Positions 58,081 through 64,000 of a stretch of 64,000 nucleotides of DNA are shown here, in pieces. The notes beneath the pieces are model-generated. The model was given only the letters and a program-made list of their open reading frames with translations, was not told the origin of the DNA and made no database searches. Position 1 is the stretch's first letter, and every line of letters begins with the position of its first letter. Origin of the DNA: Schleiferilactobacillus shenzhenensis LY-73. GTDB lineage: Bacteria > Bacillota > Bacilli > Lactobacillales > Lactobacillaceae. The stretch lies in contig NZ_KI271587.1 of the NCBI RefSeq assembly GCF_000469325.1, forward strand, positions 55,601 through 119,600, in the 5' to 3' direction. The position numbers and the translations under genes were made by a program.

Positions 58081-59241
58081 ATGGCCATTCTCCTCCCTAT
58101 TGTTCTTGTTCTTGCGACCACCACGATCCTCGCCCAAATCTCTCGTCGGCTGAATATGCCGGCCGTCGTTGGTCAGCTGCTCGCCGGGATCCTGCTCGGC
58201 CCGGCTGTCCTCGGCTGGCTGCGGCCCAGCGAAGTCATGTCGATCTTTTCTGAACTCGGCGTCATCGTTCTGATGTTCCTTGCCGGGCTGGAAAGCGACC
58301 TGCACTTGCTGCGCCGCTTCCTCAAGCCGTCGCTGTACGTCGCCTGCATCGGCGTGGCCGCTCCAGTCATTGCCCTGGGCGTCGCCAGCAAGCTGCTGGG
58401 GATGTCGGTGATCGAGAGTATTCTGGTGGGCATCGTCTTCTCCGCCACCTCCGTGAGTATCTCGGTGGATGTGCTGAAGGAAGAAAACGCGCTGAACCGG
58501 CCGGAGGGGGCCACGATTCTCGGGGCCGCGGTGGCCGACGACATCCTCGGCGTCCTGCTGCTAAGCTTCTTCATTAGTTTCGGCGGCGCGCAGAAAGCAG
58601 GAGAGCAGCCCAACCTGTTGCTGTCGATCGGTGAACAGCTGCTCTTCTTCGGCGGCATCGTTGTTCTCATTCGCTGGTTGGCACCGCTGCTGATGCGTTT
58701 CAGCGAACGCTTGCTGGTGATTGCTGGACCGACGCTGATGGCGATGGTCATCCTGCTGGGGACCGCTGCCTTGGCGGACTTTGTGGGCTTGTCCGATGTG
58801 GTCGGCGCCTTCTTCGCCGGCGTCGCCGTGGCCCAAACGCCCACAAAAAAAGAAGTGGACGCCAGCATCGAGCCCATGGGCTATGCCTTCTTCGTCCCCT
58901 TCTTCTTCGTTGGGATCGGTTTGCAGATGAAGCTCACCTTGAGCTGGGCCGACCTAGTGCTGATCGTCTTGTTCACCATCCTGGCTGTATTAACGAAACT
59001 CTATGGCGGTATGGCCGGCGCGATGCTGGGCGGCTTCACCAAGCAGCAAGGGCTGACCATCGGCGCGGGGATGGTGTCTCGGGGCGAGATGGCGCTCATC
59101 ACCGCTCAAATTGGCAACGACGCCCACCTCTTCCCAGCCGAGCAGTACCCGGCCATCGTCATCGTCATCCTGCTGACGACGCTGCTGTCGCCGTTTATCT
59201 TGAAGCACTACCTGCATCCGCAGCCAGCGCCTGCTGCCTGA
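58081..59241 (+). CDS. Na+/H+ antiporter, CPA2/NapA family
   Basis: 386 residues, about 12-13 helices, no regulatory C-terminal domain. The opening NMPAVVGQLLAGILLGPAVLGW and the ion site AVADDILGVLLLSF (paired aspartates, near 158-171) are typical of NapA-type electrogenic antiporters. It exports Na+ (or K+) in exchange for protons. The ribosome site AAAGGA is 13 bases from the ATG and faces a complementary TCCT. The 3' end overlaps the convergent GT2 gene by 47 bases. The leader suggests control by transcript attenuation. Confidence 0.92.
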   Translation: MAILLPIVLVLATTTILAQISRRLNMPAVVGQLLAGILLGPAVLGWLRPSEVMSIFSELGVIVLMFLAGLESDLHLLRRFLKPSLYVACIGVAAPVIALGVASKLLGMSVIESILVGIVFSATSVSISVDVLKEENALNRPEGATILGAAVADDILGVLLLSFFISFGGAQKAGEQPNLLLSIGEQLLFFGGIVVLIRWLAPLLMRFSERLLVIAGPTLMAMVILLGTAALADFVGLSDVVGAFFAGVAVAQTPTKKEVDASIEPMGYAFFVPFFFVGIGLQMKLTLSWADLVLIVLFTILAVLTKLYGGMAGAMLGGFTKQQGLTIGAGMVSRGEMALITAQIGNDAHLFPAEQYPAIVIVILLTTLLSPFILKHYLHPQPAPAA

Positions 59242-59959
59242 TCGCCGCCATCCGGGTGAACACATCGCCCTCTTGCTGGCTCATCTCCCACGTCCGGGAA
59301 TGGATCGTTGATCCTGGCCGGTTGATCTTGGTATACAGCACCACCGGGTTATACCAGAAATTCTCCCCGGCGGCCGCGGCCTCCGTGGCATACAGATAAT
59401 CCTCGGCAATTTTTAAACTCGTGTCATAGGTCACCCCGTGACTGGTCAGCATTGCCCGGGAGAACCCCTTGTTCCAAATGTAGCCGCCCACGGCCGTGCC
59501 GTGGTGGGTGACTTGGTCCAGCATGTCCGGCTTGCTGATCTGCTGCCAGCGGTCCCGGCCGCCTGTGCTGCCCCGCCGGAACCAGCCGCCGCCCCAGGTG
59601 TACCCGACGGAGACGATGTCGGCATGGTGCGCGCGGAAGCCTTCAATGAGCGTTGCCGCAAAAGCCGGCGCCACCTGATCATCGCCGTCCACGAAGGTGA
59701 CCAGCGGCGCTGTACCAGCCGCCACCCCGGCATTGCGAGCCGCCGATGTGCCCTCATGGTGCGGCAGCTGAACGACCTGGAAGCGGGCATCGGCCGCGGC
59801 CGTCTCCTGGGCCAGCCGCAGCGACCCATCGGTACTGCCGTCATCCACCAGCCAGACCGTGAAGTCGTCCGTGTCCTGCTGCCGCAAGCTGTTCAGTGAA
59901 TTCTTGAAGTACCCGCCCAGATTATCGAACGGGACCACGATATCTAATGTTTTGGCCAT
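59195..59959 (-). CDS. Glycosyltransferase family 2
   Basis: 254 residues, soluble. GT-A motifs: VVPFDNLGGYFKNSLNSLRQQ, VDDGSTDGS near 38-46, SAARNAG near 72-78 and the DxD-like VDGDDQ near 90-95. AAGGAGG lies nine bases before the ATG. Such enzymes add a sugar to teichoic acid, exopolysaccharide or protein; acceptor unknown. No polysaccharide genes adjoin it. It overlaps the antiporter gene tail to tail by 47 bases, and repeats C' and C lie upstream of it. Confidence 0.88.
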   Translation of the reverse strand: MAKTLDIVVPFDNLGGYFKNSLNSLRQQDTDDFTVWLVDDGSTDGSLRLAQETAAADARFQVVQLPHHEGTSAARNAGVAAGTAPLVTFVDGDDQVAPAFAATLIEGFRAHHADIVSVGYTWGGGWFRRGSTGGRDRWQQISKPDMLDQVTHHGTAVGGYIWNKGFSRAMLTSHGVTYDTSLKIAEDYLYATEAAAAGENFWYNPVVLYTKINRPGSTIHSRTWEMSQQEGDVFTRMAAIRQQALAADAGSASR

Positions 59960-60043
59960 CTCACTCAGCCTCCTTCGAAGTTGCGGTCATCTTAGACGCA
60001 TTGGGAGAGAAAGGCAAAGGATATGCTTGGCGGGGAGTGGGTG

Positions 60044-60132
60044 CCTCCGTAAACGGACTCCGGCCGACAGCCCCACACAGTCTAAGGACCCCAACAGCAA
60101 AAGCCCAAGTACGGGGCTGACCTCCTTGGCTA
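60044..60132. repeat. Structured intergenic repeat, partial copy C'
   Basis: Begins like the other copies (CCTCCGTAAACGGACTCCGGCC) but in pieces: CCTCCG at 60044-60049 and GTCTAAGGACC, then AGCCC-AAGTAC-GGGGCT, and stops after that apical hairpin. The 3' half is missing. It is joined directly to copy C in the same orientation. Confidence 0.65.
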
Positions 60133-60262
60133 CCTCTGGAAACGAGCTCCGCCGAGCAGGCCACCACAGTCTAAGGACCCTAACACCAAAAGCCCAAGTG
60201 CGGGGCTTTCGGTGTTAGGGCCACTTAGCCTGGGTGGCCTAACCGCTCGGCTCCGCTCTCTA
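60133..60262. repeat. Structured intergenic repeat, copy C
   Basis: The best-formed copy. GCCGAGC (60151-60157) pairs with GCTCGGC (60245-60251), AGGCCACC (60158-60165) with GGTGGCCT (60233-60240), CTAAG with CTTAG, CCCTAACACC (60178-60187) with GGTGTTAGGG (60211-60220), and AAAGCCC with GGGCTTT around AAGTGC. Several pairs differ from copies A and B while staying complementary. It lies between the GT2 start and the csbD end, so it is not a leader of any one gene class. Confidence 0.75.
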
Positions 60263-60265
60263 AAA

Positions 60266-60293
60266 AAGCCGCCAAGCCCACACAGCTTAGCGG
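60266..60293 (-). terminator. Terminator of abrB-csbD
   Basis: On the minus strand GCCGCTAAGC pairs with GCTTGGCGGC (one mismatch), then TTTTTT. A second hairpin GACTAGC/GCTAGTC (60299-60318) overlaps the csbD stop. Confidence 0.75.
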
Positions 60294-60311
60294 CAGCCGA
60301 CTAGCACCTGG

Positions 60312-60539
60312 CTAGTCTTTTTTTTCGTCTTTGTTCTTAACCCGATCGATGAGATCGCCGACCTTTTCGGAGACATTTTCTTTGATCTCAGAGACTTTAT
60401 CGCCAACATCAGCTTTCAAGTCTTGAGCTTTGCCTTCGGTTTCGGCCTGCTTATCACCGGTCACCTTACCATAGGTCTCCTTTGCCTTACCAGCGAGGTG
60501 GTCCTTGGCATTATGCATTTGATCTTCTGTCTTAGACAT
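60312..60539 (-). CDS. CsbD-family stress protein
   Basis: 75 residues, highly charged and helical: KDHLAGKAKETYGKVTGDKQAETEGKAQDLKADV is the CsbD signature. In Bacillus csbD belongs to the sigma-B stress regulon; lactobacilli lack sigma-B, so control differs. AAAGGAGTG precedes the ATG. It follows the AbrB-like gene by 21 bases and shares its direction, so they are an operon. Confidence 0.88.
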   Translation of the reverse strand: MSKTEDQMHNAKDHLAGKAKETYGKVTGDKQAETEGKAQDLKADVGDKVSEIKENVSEKVGDLIDRVKNKDEKKD

Positions 60540-60560
60540 TCACACCACTCCTTTAGGTGA

Positions 60561-60746
60561 TTAGGTTTCCCGATTGTGTGCACGCTGATCCGTCTCGGTG
60601 ACCGCGCGGATCACAAGTTGATGGCGCCGAGCCATATAATCAAACTCGATCATACTGCCGGGCTCAATACCCATTGCCTGGCGGATTTTCACCGGAATGA
60701 CAATGCGTCCTTTCCCATCTACTCGATTGTGTTTGCGGTGAACCAT
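60561..60746 (-). CDS. AbrB/SpoVT-type DNA-binding protein
   Basis: 61 residues, one swapped-hairpin domain: HNRVDGKGRIVIPVKIRQAMGIEPGSMIEFDY at about 6-37. GAAGGAGG precedes the ATG. Such proteins are either transition regulators or antitoxins. No toxin gene adjoins, and csbD follows, so a transcription regulator of this small operon is more likely. Confidence 0.85.
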   Translation of the reverse strand: MVHRKHNRVDGKGRIVIPVKIRQAMGIEPGSMIEFDYMARRHQLVIRAVTETDQRAHNRET

Positions 60747-60838
60747 TTGGGGCCTCCTTCATGCACACTCCCCACGCTTATAATGATACCAAGGTGGGCC
60801 CATTTTTCCTACTTTTTTGCCCACAAAATCGTGATTGC

Positions 60839-60866
60839 TGGACCCCGTCGCAATCCCATGTATAAT
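60839..60866 (+). promoter_or_regulatory. Promoter of pdxK
   Basis: TATAAT (60861-60866) with TGGACC (60839-60844) 16 bases upstream. Confidence 0.5.
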
Positions 60867-60908
60867 GGGCTCTAATCCATAAAAATATCAAGAAACGAGG
60901 GATTTGAG

Positions 60909-61727
60909 ATGGCAAATGAATTTCCCCAAGCACTGACCATTGCTGGCGCCGACTCCGACGGCTCCGCTGGCATGGAAGCCGATCTGACCACGATGTTTAC
61001 GTTAGGTGTGCACGGCATGTGTGTCCTCACGGCTGCGGTATCTGGCAACTCCTACGGTATTGACGCCGCCCACAACATGCCCACCGACTTCATTGCCCAG
61101 CAGTTCAAGACGCTGGCGGCGGACTTTAAGATTCGGGCAGCGAAGACCGGGATGCTTTCTGACTCCGAACTGATCCGCACCGTCGCAACGAACGTCAAGG
61201 CCGGCACCTTCGGCCCCCTGGTCCTGGACCCGGTGATCATCACCAAGCACGGCGCAATGCTGCTGGAAGAAAGTGCCTACGAGACCCTTCGCCAGGAGCT
61301 GATTCCTCTGGCCACCGTCATCACCCCGAACTTCTTCGAAGCCCAAAAACTAGCAGAAATGGATATCACCACCGACGCCGATATGGTCACCGCCGCCCAT
61401 AAGCTGCAAGACATGGGCGCCAAAAACGTTCTGGTCAAAGGCGCGCACCACGACGGCGACCAGGATGAGGTCCGCGACTTCGCCCTCTTGGCCGACGGCA
61501 CCAGCTTCTGGCTGAGTGCGCCCTATGTCGCCACCGAGCACATCAACGGCACCGGCGACACCCTCTCCGCCGCCATCACGGCGGAACTGGCCAAGGGCAA
61601 CGGCATGGCCGACGCCTTCCGCATCGCCAAACAGTATACTTACGAAGCCATCGCCGACCCCATCGCGGTGGGCCATAAGTTCGGTCCCATCAATCACTGG
61701 GCACCAAAAATGACGCGGCTCAAGTAG
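60909..61727 (+). CDS. pdxK: Pyridoxine/hydroxymethylpyrimidine kinase (ThiD/PdxK family)
   Basis: 272 residues. Ribokinase-fold motifs: IAGADSDGSAGMEADLTTMFTLGVHG near 11-36, KTGML near 81-85, LDPVIITKHGAMLL near 104-117 and the anion-hole NGTGDT near 217-222. In lactobacilli this branch is annotated as pyridoxal/pyridoxine kinase or as HMP kinase. No thiamine genes are near, which favours vitamin B6 salvage, but the two cannot be separated from sequence alone. GAGGG precedes the ATG. Monocistronic. Confidence 0.85.
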   Translation: MANEFPQALTIAGADSDGSAGMEADLTTMFTLGVHGMCVLTAAVSGNSYGIDAAHNMPTDFIAQQFKTLAADFKIRAAKTGMLSDSELIRTVATNVKAGTFGPLVLDPVIITKHGAMLLEESAYETLRQELIPLATVITPNFFEAQKLAEMDITTDADMVTAAHKLQDMGAKNVLVKGAHHDGDQDEVRDFALLADGTSFWLSAPYVATEHINGTGDTLSAAITAELAKGNGMADAFRIAKQYTYEAIADPIAVGHKFGPINHWAPKMTRLK

Positions 61728-61739
61728 GCTGCAACGAAC

Positions 61740-61806
61740 ATAAGGTTGCGACCCAATCTACGGACAGTGCATTGCGCTCGTCTTGTGAATTGGGTTCCAG
61801 CCTTAT
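61740..61806. repeat. Imperfect 18-bp inverted repeat after pdxK
   Basis: 61740-61757 and 61789-61806 are complementary at 15 of 18 positions (ATAAGG...ACCCAAT). It could be a weak terminator or the ends of a small inserted element. The following 61807-62020 shows no gene that I can support. Confidence 0.4.
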
Positions 61807-62028
61807 TTAGGTTGAAGAGACGTTTGCCACCTGGGAGTGGTTTGTGAAGATGCATCTGATTTCTCACGGGCAAATTGCCAATACCCAAAAGCCCATTCTT
61901 ACAGTGCGATTGTCCAAGAAAGCAGCAAGACTGAATCTTTCAATCTGAATCCAACTTGGACGTGTTTGCCCACTCCCTGTTTCTGTTTTGTGGAAGGCGT
62001 ACTGTGACAGCCGCTTAAAGCCTTAAAT

Positions 62029-62238
62029 TTGGAACGGTTACGGCTTTACACGCGGATTCTGAACGGTCACCTGCAATGGCCCCACTACCAAGCTGAGGTG
62101 AAATGGCTCCGGTATCAGCGGCCAGAACGTTTGCTCACCAGTATTGGTATTGAAGAACAACTTTCCATTCGGTCTGCCAAGCCCGGTTTGCCCAGTAACA
62201 CTCAGAGCTCGAATAATGAGAAGCAAGGCTCCTACTGA
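62029..62238 (+). pseudogene. Remnant resembling the C-terminus of an IS66 TnpB accessory protein
   Basis: The 69-codon frame reads LRLYTRILNGHLQWPHYQAEVKW and on, ending SNNEKQGSY. The LYxRxxNGxxxWP pattern followed by E-V-K and a later GIEEQ resembles the last third of IS66-type TnpB proteins. No start region, partner transposase or terminal repeats are seen, so it is a fragment if the match is right. It marks the AT-richer accessory end of the window. Confidence 0.4.
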
Positions 62239-62313
62239 TCCTGTAATCATCCGGGATGGTAGTAGCCTCGTCTGCGTACTGAATTATCCGACGTTTAACT
62301 TACGCTTCGTGTG

Positions 62314-62371
62314 GTAGAAGAAGCGACCAAATTGTACGATATCGTACGAATTTGGTCGCTTTCACTTCTAC
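62314..62371. terminator. Very long near-perfect palindrome after the QGH/NAYR operon
   Basis: AAGCGACCAAATT (from 62321) pairs with AATTTGGTCGCTT (to 62361), with TACGAT/ATCGTA at the tip and one bulged base. GTAGAAG (62314-62320) and CTTCTAC (62365-62371) extend the stem past a small bulge. No T-run. It probably ends the minus-strand operon or acts as a cruciform. Confidence 0.5.
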
Positions 62372-62427
62372 GTTTGTGGAAATGTTGGCCACACTCATGA
62401 AACTTAAGATGCCCACAACAGAAGTCT

Positions 62428-62772
62428 TTATCGTTTGATCCCTGGTTTATGAGGATAGTGATCGTTGTCAGAGGATGATTTTCTTTCAGCTCGTTTCACT
62501 GTGTGAATACGCAATCCGCAGTAAATTGCATCCCCCATTGCAATTATCCCAAATATAAGAATGAAGCCAAGCTCGGTGGGCATTGCGTTGAATAATTGAG
62601 AACCCTGCGGATGTCGCAGTACCTTGACAACCTGCCCTGCCACAGGGATGCCGATGACCAACGTCAGTATGTCAATGAATAGGTTAAACCGATACGCATT
62701 TAAGGTGAAGCGCAGAGAAGAATGCCCTTGGACGATACTTTTGATTAGGTTGGCTGTCTTTTTGTTTTTCAT
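62428..62772 (-). CDS. Small two-helix membrane protein of the QGH/NAYR type
   Basis: 114 residues. The N-terminal LIKSIVQGHSSLRFTLNAYR matches the protein at 32062-32337 at about half of 20 positions, including QGH, RF and NAYR. Two helices follow (about 30-52 and 68-88), then a polar, basic tail (KRAERKSSSDNDHYPHKPG). The ribosome site is weak. It starts 34 bases after the secreted-protein gene, same direction. An immunity, anchoring or export role for the secreted partner is a reasonable guess only. Confidence 0.7.
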   Translation of the reverse strand: MKNKKTANLIKSIVQGHSSLRFTLNAYRFNLFIDILTLVIGIPVAGQVVKVLRHPQGSQLFNAMPTELGFILIFGIIAMGDAIYCGLRIHTVKRAERKSSSDNDHYPHKPGIKR

Positions 62773-62806
62773 CGATGTGTGTTTCTGCTCTTTTGTGACA
62801 GTAGCA

Positions 62807-63349
62807 TTAGGAATAAAAAACGGCTTGTTCTTGTCGAATGAAATGCGTATGACTACTATTTGTGTAATAGTTAATCACATCCAAGAAATACGAATAGTTT
62901 GATGACACATCGTAGTATTCGTCTACCGTGTAATAGACATTGTGTGCGCCACCATTACCAAAGGCTAAAGCATCGTAAACGCCCTTAACTGCAATGGTAA
63001 TGCCGGCGATTTTTCCTACGCCATATGGGATTGGCAGTAAGTCGAGGATCAACGACGTTTCCGCACTGCGAATGAGAATATCGGTGGCCATGTCGCCACT
63101 CCAAGACTGTGAAAATTTCCAATTTCCTGCATACTTGAAATACGTGTCACCGCCACCGCCAGCAGGCACAATCATTTGTGTGCTGTTTGTCTGGTTCACA
63201 TTTGATGCCGTCTTTGAGCTCTGTTGAGTATCTGTGTTTGTTGTTGCAGCGTACGCCCGTGTTGCTGGCGCCAGAATACCTGCGAACAGCAATAAAGCAG
63301 AAGCCAAGACAATAATCCGAGCGAAGAACCCAATCTTTACATATTTCAT
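62807..63349 (-). CDS. Secreted protein of unknown function next to an Rgg-type regulator
   Basis: 180 residues from ATG 63349 (AAAGGAG eight bases upstream). A signal peptide ends at AYA. The mature part has a Thr/Gln/Ser-rich lead, an aromatic patch (YFKYAGNWKFSQSW), a hydrophobic Gly-containing stretch (LILDLLPIPYGVGKIAGITIAVKGVYDAL, about 95-125, given here in two parts: LILDLLPIPYGVG and KIAGITIAVKG) and a tyrosine-rich end (VYYTVDEYYDVS). The order of parts matches the protein at 25783-26424, although identity is low. Divergent from the Rgg-type gene, which probably controls it. Confidence 0.7.
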   Translation of the reverse strand: MKYVKIGFFARIIVLASALLLFAGILAPATRAYAATTNTDTQQSSKTASNVNQTNSTQMIVPAGGGGDTYFKYAGNWKFSQSWSGDMATDILIRSAETSLILDLLPIPYGVGKIAGITIAVKGVYDALAFGNGGAHNVYYTVDEYYDVSSNYSYFLDVINYYTNSSHTHFIRQEQAVFYS

Positions 63350-63508
63350 GTGAATCACTCCTTTGTTTTTTGCTGGCGCACGCTGCTCACAATCTCATGG
63401 GTGTGGAACAAAAGGATTTTATGGTTGTCATTAGACGACATGGCGCGTAAAATCATTTCAACCGTTAAACTGTTCCTTTCGCATACTTACCTTTTTGGAG
63501 GGATTATC

Positions 63509-64000
63509 ATGCGCTTTACGCCTGGCAAAACTTTTCACTGGTTCAGAGTCGACAATCGACATTTCAGTGCGACTGCAACCGCCGAGGGTCTCATCAATAC
63601 GTCAACGTTGCATCGTTTCGAGTCAGACACAACGTCCCCGTATCTGATCGATGTTCTCCCTTTGCTCGACCGTTTACGCATTGATCCGTCTGAATTTTTT
63701 TCTCGTGAACAAGGCTTTAATCACACACAGGTTGCACGCTTTTTTCAATCGATTAGCTCGGCTTACGAAAATCGTGATGTGTCGGCACTTCTCAGGTTAC
63801 AAAAGTTCTTCGAGTCTCCAGCGACACATGAAGCAGCATTGCCTTATCGCCACTTGGATGCGATTGTCGTAAATGCAGCCCTTGCGATGATGCACGACAA
63901 GCCACTGCCTGACACAGATGTTGCATTTGCTATGGCTTATTTTCATCAACAGCCTAATTGGCTGTCCTATGACTTGCACGTCTTGCGGTGGCTTCCTTCA
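63509..64000 (+). CDS. Rgg/GadR/MutR-type transcriptional regulator, cut by the window end
   Basis: 164 codons are open from ATG 63509 (GGAGGGA five bases upstream) to the window edge. The N-terminus is an XRE-like HTH: GKTFHWFRVDNRHFSATATAEGLI then STLHRFESDTTSPYLIDVLPLLDRLRIDPSEFF, the pattern of Rgg-type proteins. A helical repeat region follows, as in peptide-sensing members. These regulators usually act on a neighbouring gene, often with a short peptide pheromone. The divergent secreted-protein operon is the obvious target. No convincing pheromone gene lies in the 160-base spacer. Confidence 0.8.
   Translation, partial: MRFTPGKTFHWFRVDNRHFSATATAEGLINTSTLHRFESDTTSPYLIDVLPLLDRLRIDPSEFFSREQGFNHTQVARFFQSISSAYENRDVSALLRLQKFFESPATHEAALPYRHLDAIVVNAALAMMHDKPLPDTDVAFAMAYFHQQPNWLSYDLHVLRWLPS

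Noticed and set aside
61694-61888. Minus-strand open frame of 64 codons after pdxK
   Set aside because: It has no ribosome site and overlaps the pdxK end and an inverted repeat. It might be a worn transposase end, but I cannot match it to a family.
63399-63452. A short plus-strand open frame (about 17 codons) near the Rgg-type gene as a pheromone gene
   Set aside because: No ribosome site, no hydrophobic C-terminus and a charged sequence, unlike known Rgg peptide precursors.
1-64000. CRISPR array, tRNA or rRNA genes
   Set aside because: No regular short repeats with spacers and no cloverleaf or rRNA-like sequence were seen on reading both strands.

Overview
The window looks like chromosomal sequence from a GC-rich member of the Lactobacillaceae (a Lacticaseibacillus or Schleiferilactobacillus type of organism). 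This is an inference from gene content and Firmicutes signals: AGGAGG ribosome binding sites, ATGA-coupled operons, a class III fructose-1,6-bisphosphatase, a ManO/DUF956 gene beside a mannose-class PTS, an L-lactate oxidase and a cluster-less MutY. No rRNA, tRNA or CRISPR array was seen.

Layout. 1-6.3 kb: fbp, then a four-gene di/oligopeptide ABC importer without its binding protein. 6.3-9.1 kb: aldo/keto reductase, an XRE regulator with a membrane partner and a twin operator, and nagB. 9.2-14.6 kb: a candidate envelope operon (coiled-coil protein, membrane GT2, small protein, TPM-domain protein). 15.2-20.1 kb: a gluconate locus with an RpiR regulator facing gnd-gntK-gntP (gntP frameshifted). 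21.6-24.2 kb: a flavin redox module (FMN-binding protein, ApbE, heme/FAD reductase). 24.2-26.4 kb: anion transporter and an AT-richer secreted-protein cassette. 26.7-32 kb: class A PBP operon and a membrane-anchored protein. 32-38.5 kb: manA, VanZ, TetR, SGNH hydrolase, a TIM-barrel protein, an Mrr-like nuclease and two DUF956 genes. 38.7-41.5 kb: mannose PTS (IID disrupted). 42-49.6 kb: mutY, a metal P-type ATPase with a PerR/Fur-like box, DUF2252 and DsrE-like genes, an AAG DNA glycosylase and DUF488. 49.7-55.7 kb: a CwlO/3D-type wall protein, GntR, lactate oxidase, phosphomevalonate kinase, branched-chain aminotransferase. 55.7-57.3 kb: a complete IS4-type element with 7-bp target duplication. 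57.4-61.7 kb: a NapA-type antiporter with a structured leader, GT2, csbD, abrB, pdxK. 61.7-64 kb: an AT-richer accessory end with an IS66-like remnant, a secreted-protein/membrane-protein pair and a divergent Rgg-type regulator running off the window.

Working together. The gluconate genes feed the pentose phosphate route. The mannose PTS, manA, nagB and fbp cover hexose and amino-sugar flow. The flavin module probably carries reducing equivalents across the membrane. PBP1A, the 3D protein, the GT2 operon and the SGNH enzyme serve the envelope.

Most unusual: (i) a dispersed structured repeat of about 130 bp in three intergenic sites, with paired base changes that preserve the stems; (ii) two small membrane proteins sharing a QGH...RF...NAYR motif, one beside an Rgg regulator and a secreted protein, and a similar secreted-protein cassette near 26 kb; (iii) the structured leader of the cation antiporter; (iv) several one-base or few-base frameshifts in otherwise intact genes, which should first be checked against reads.
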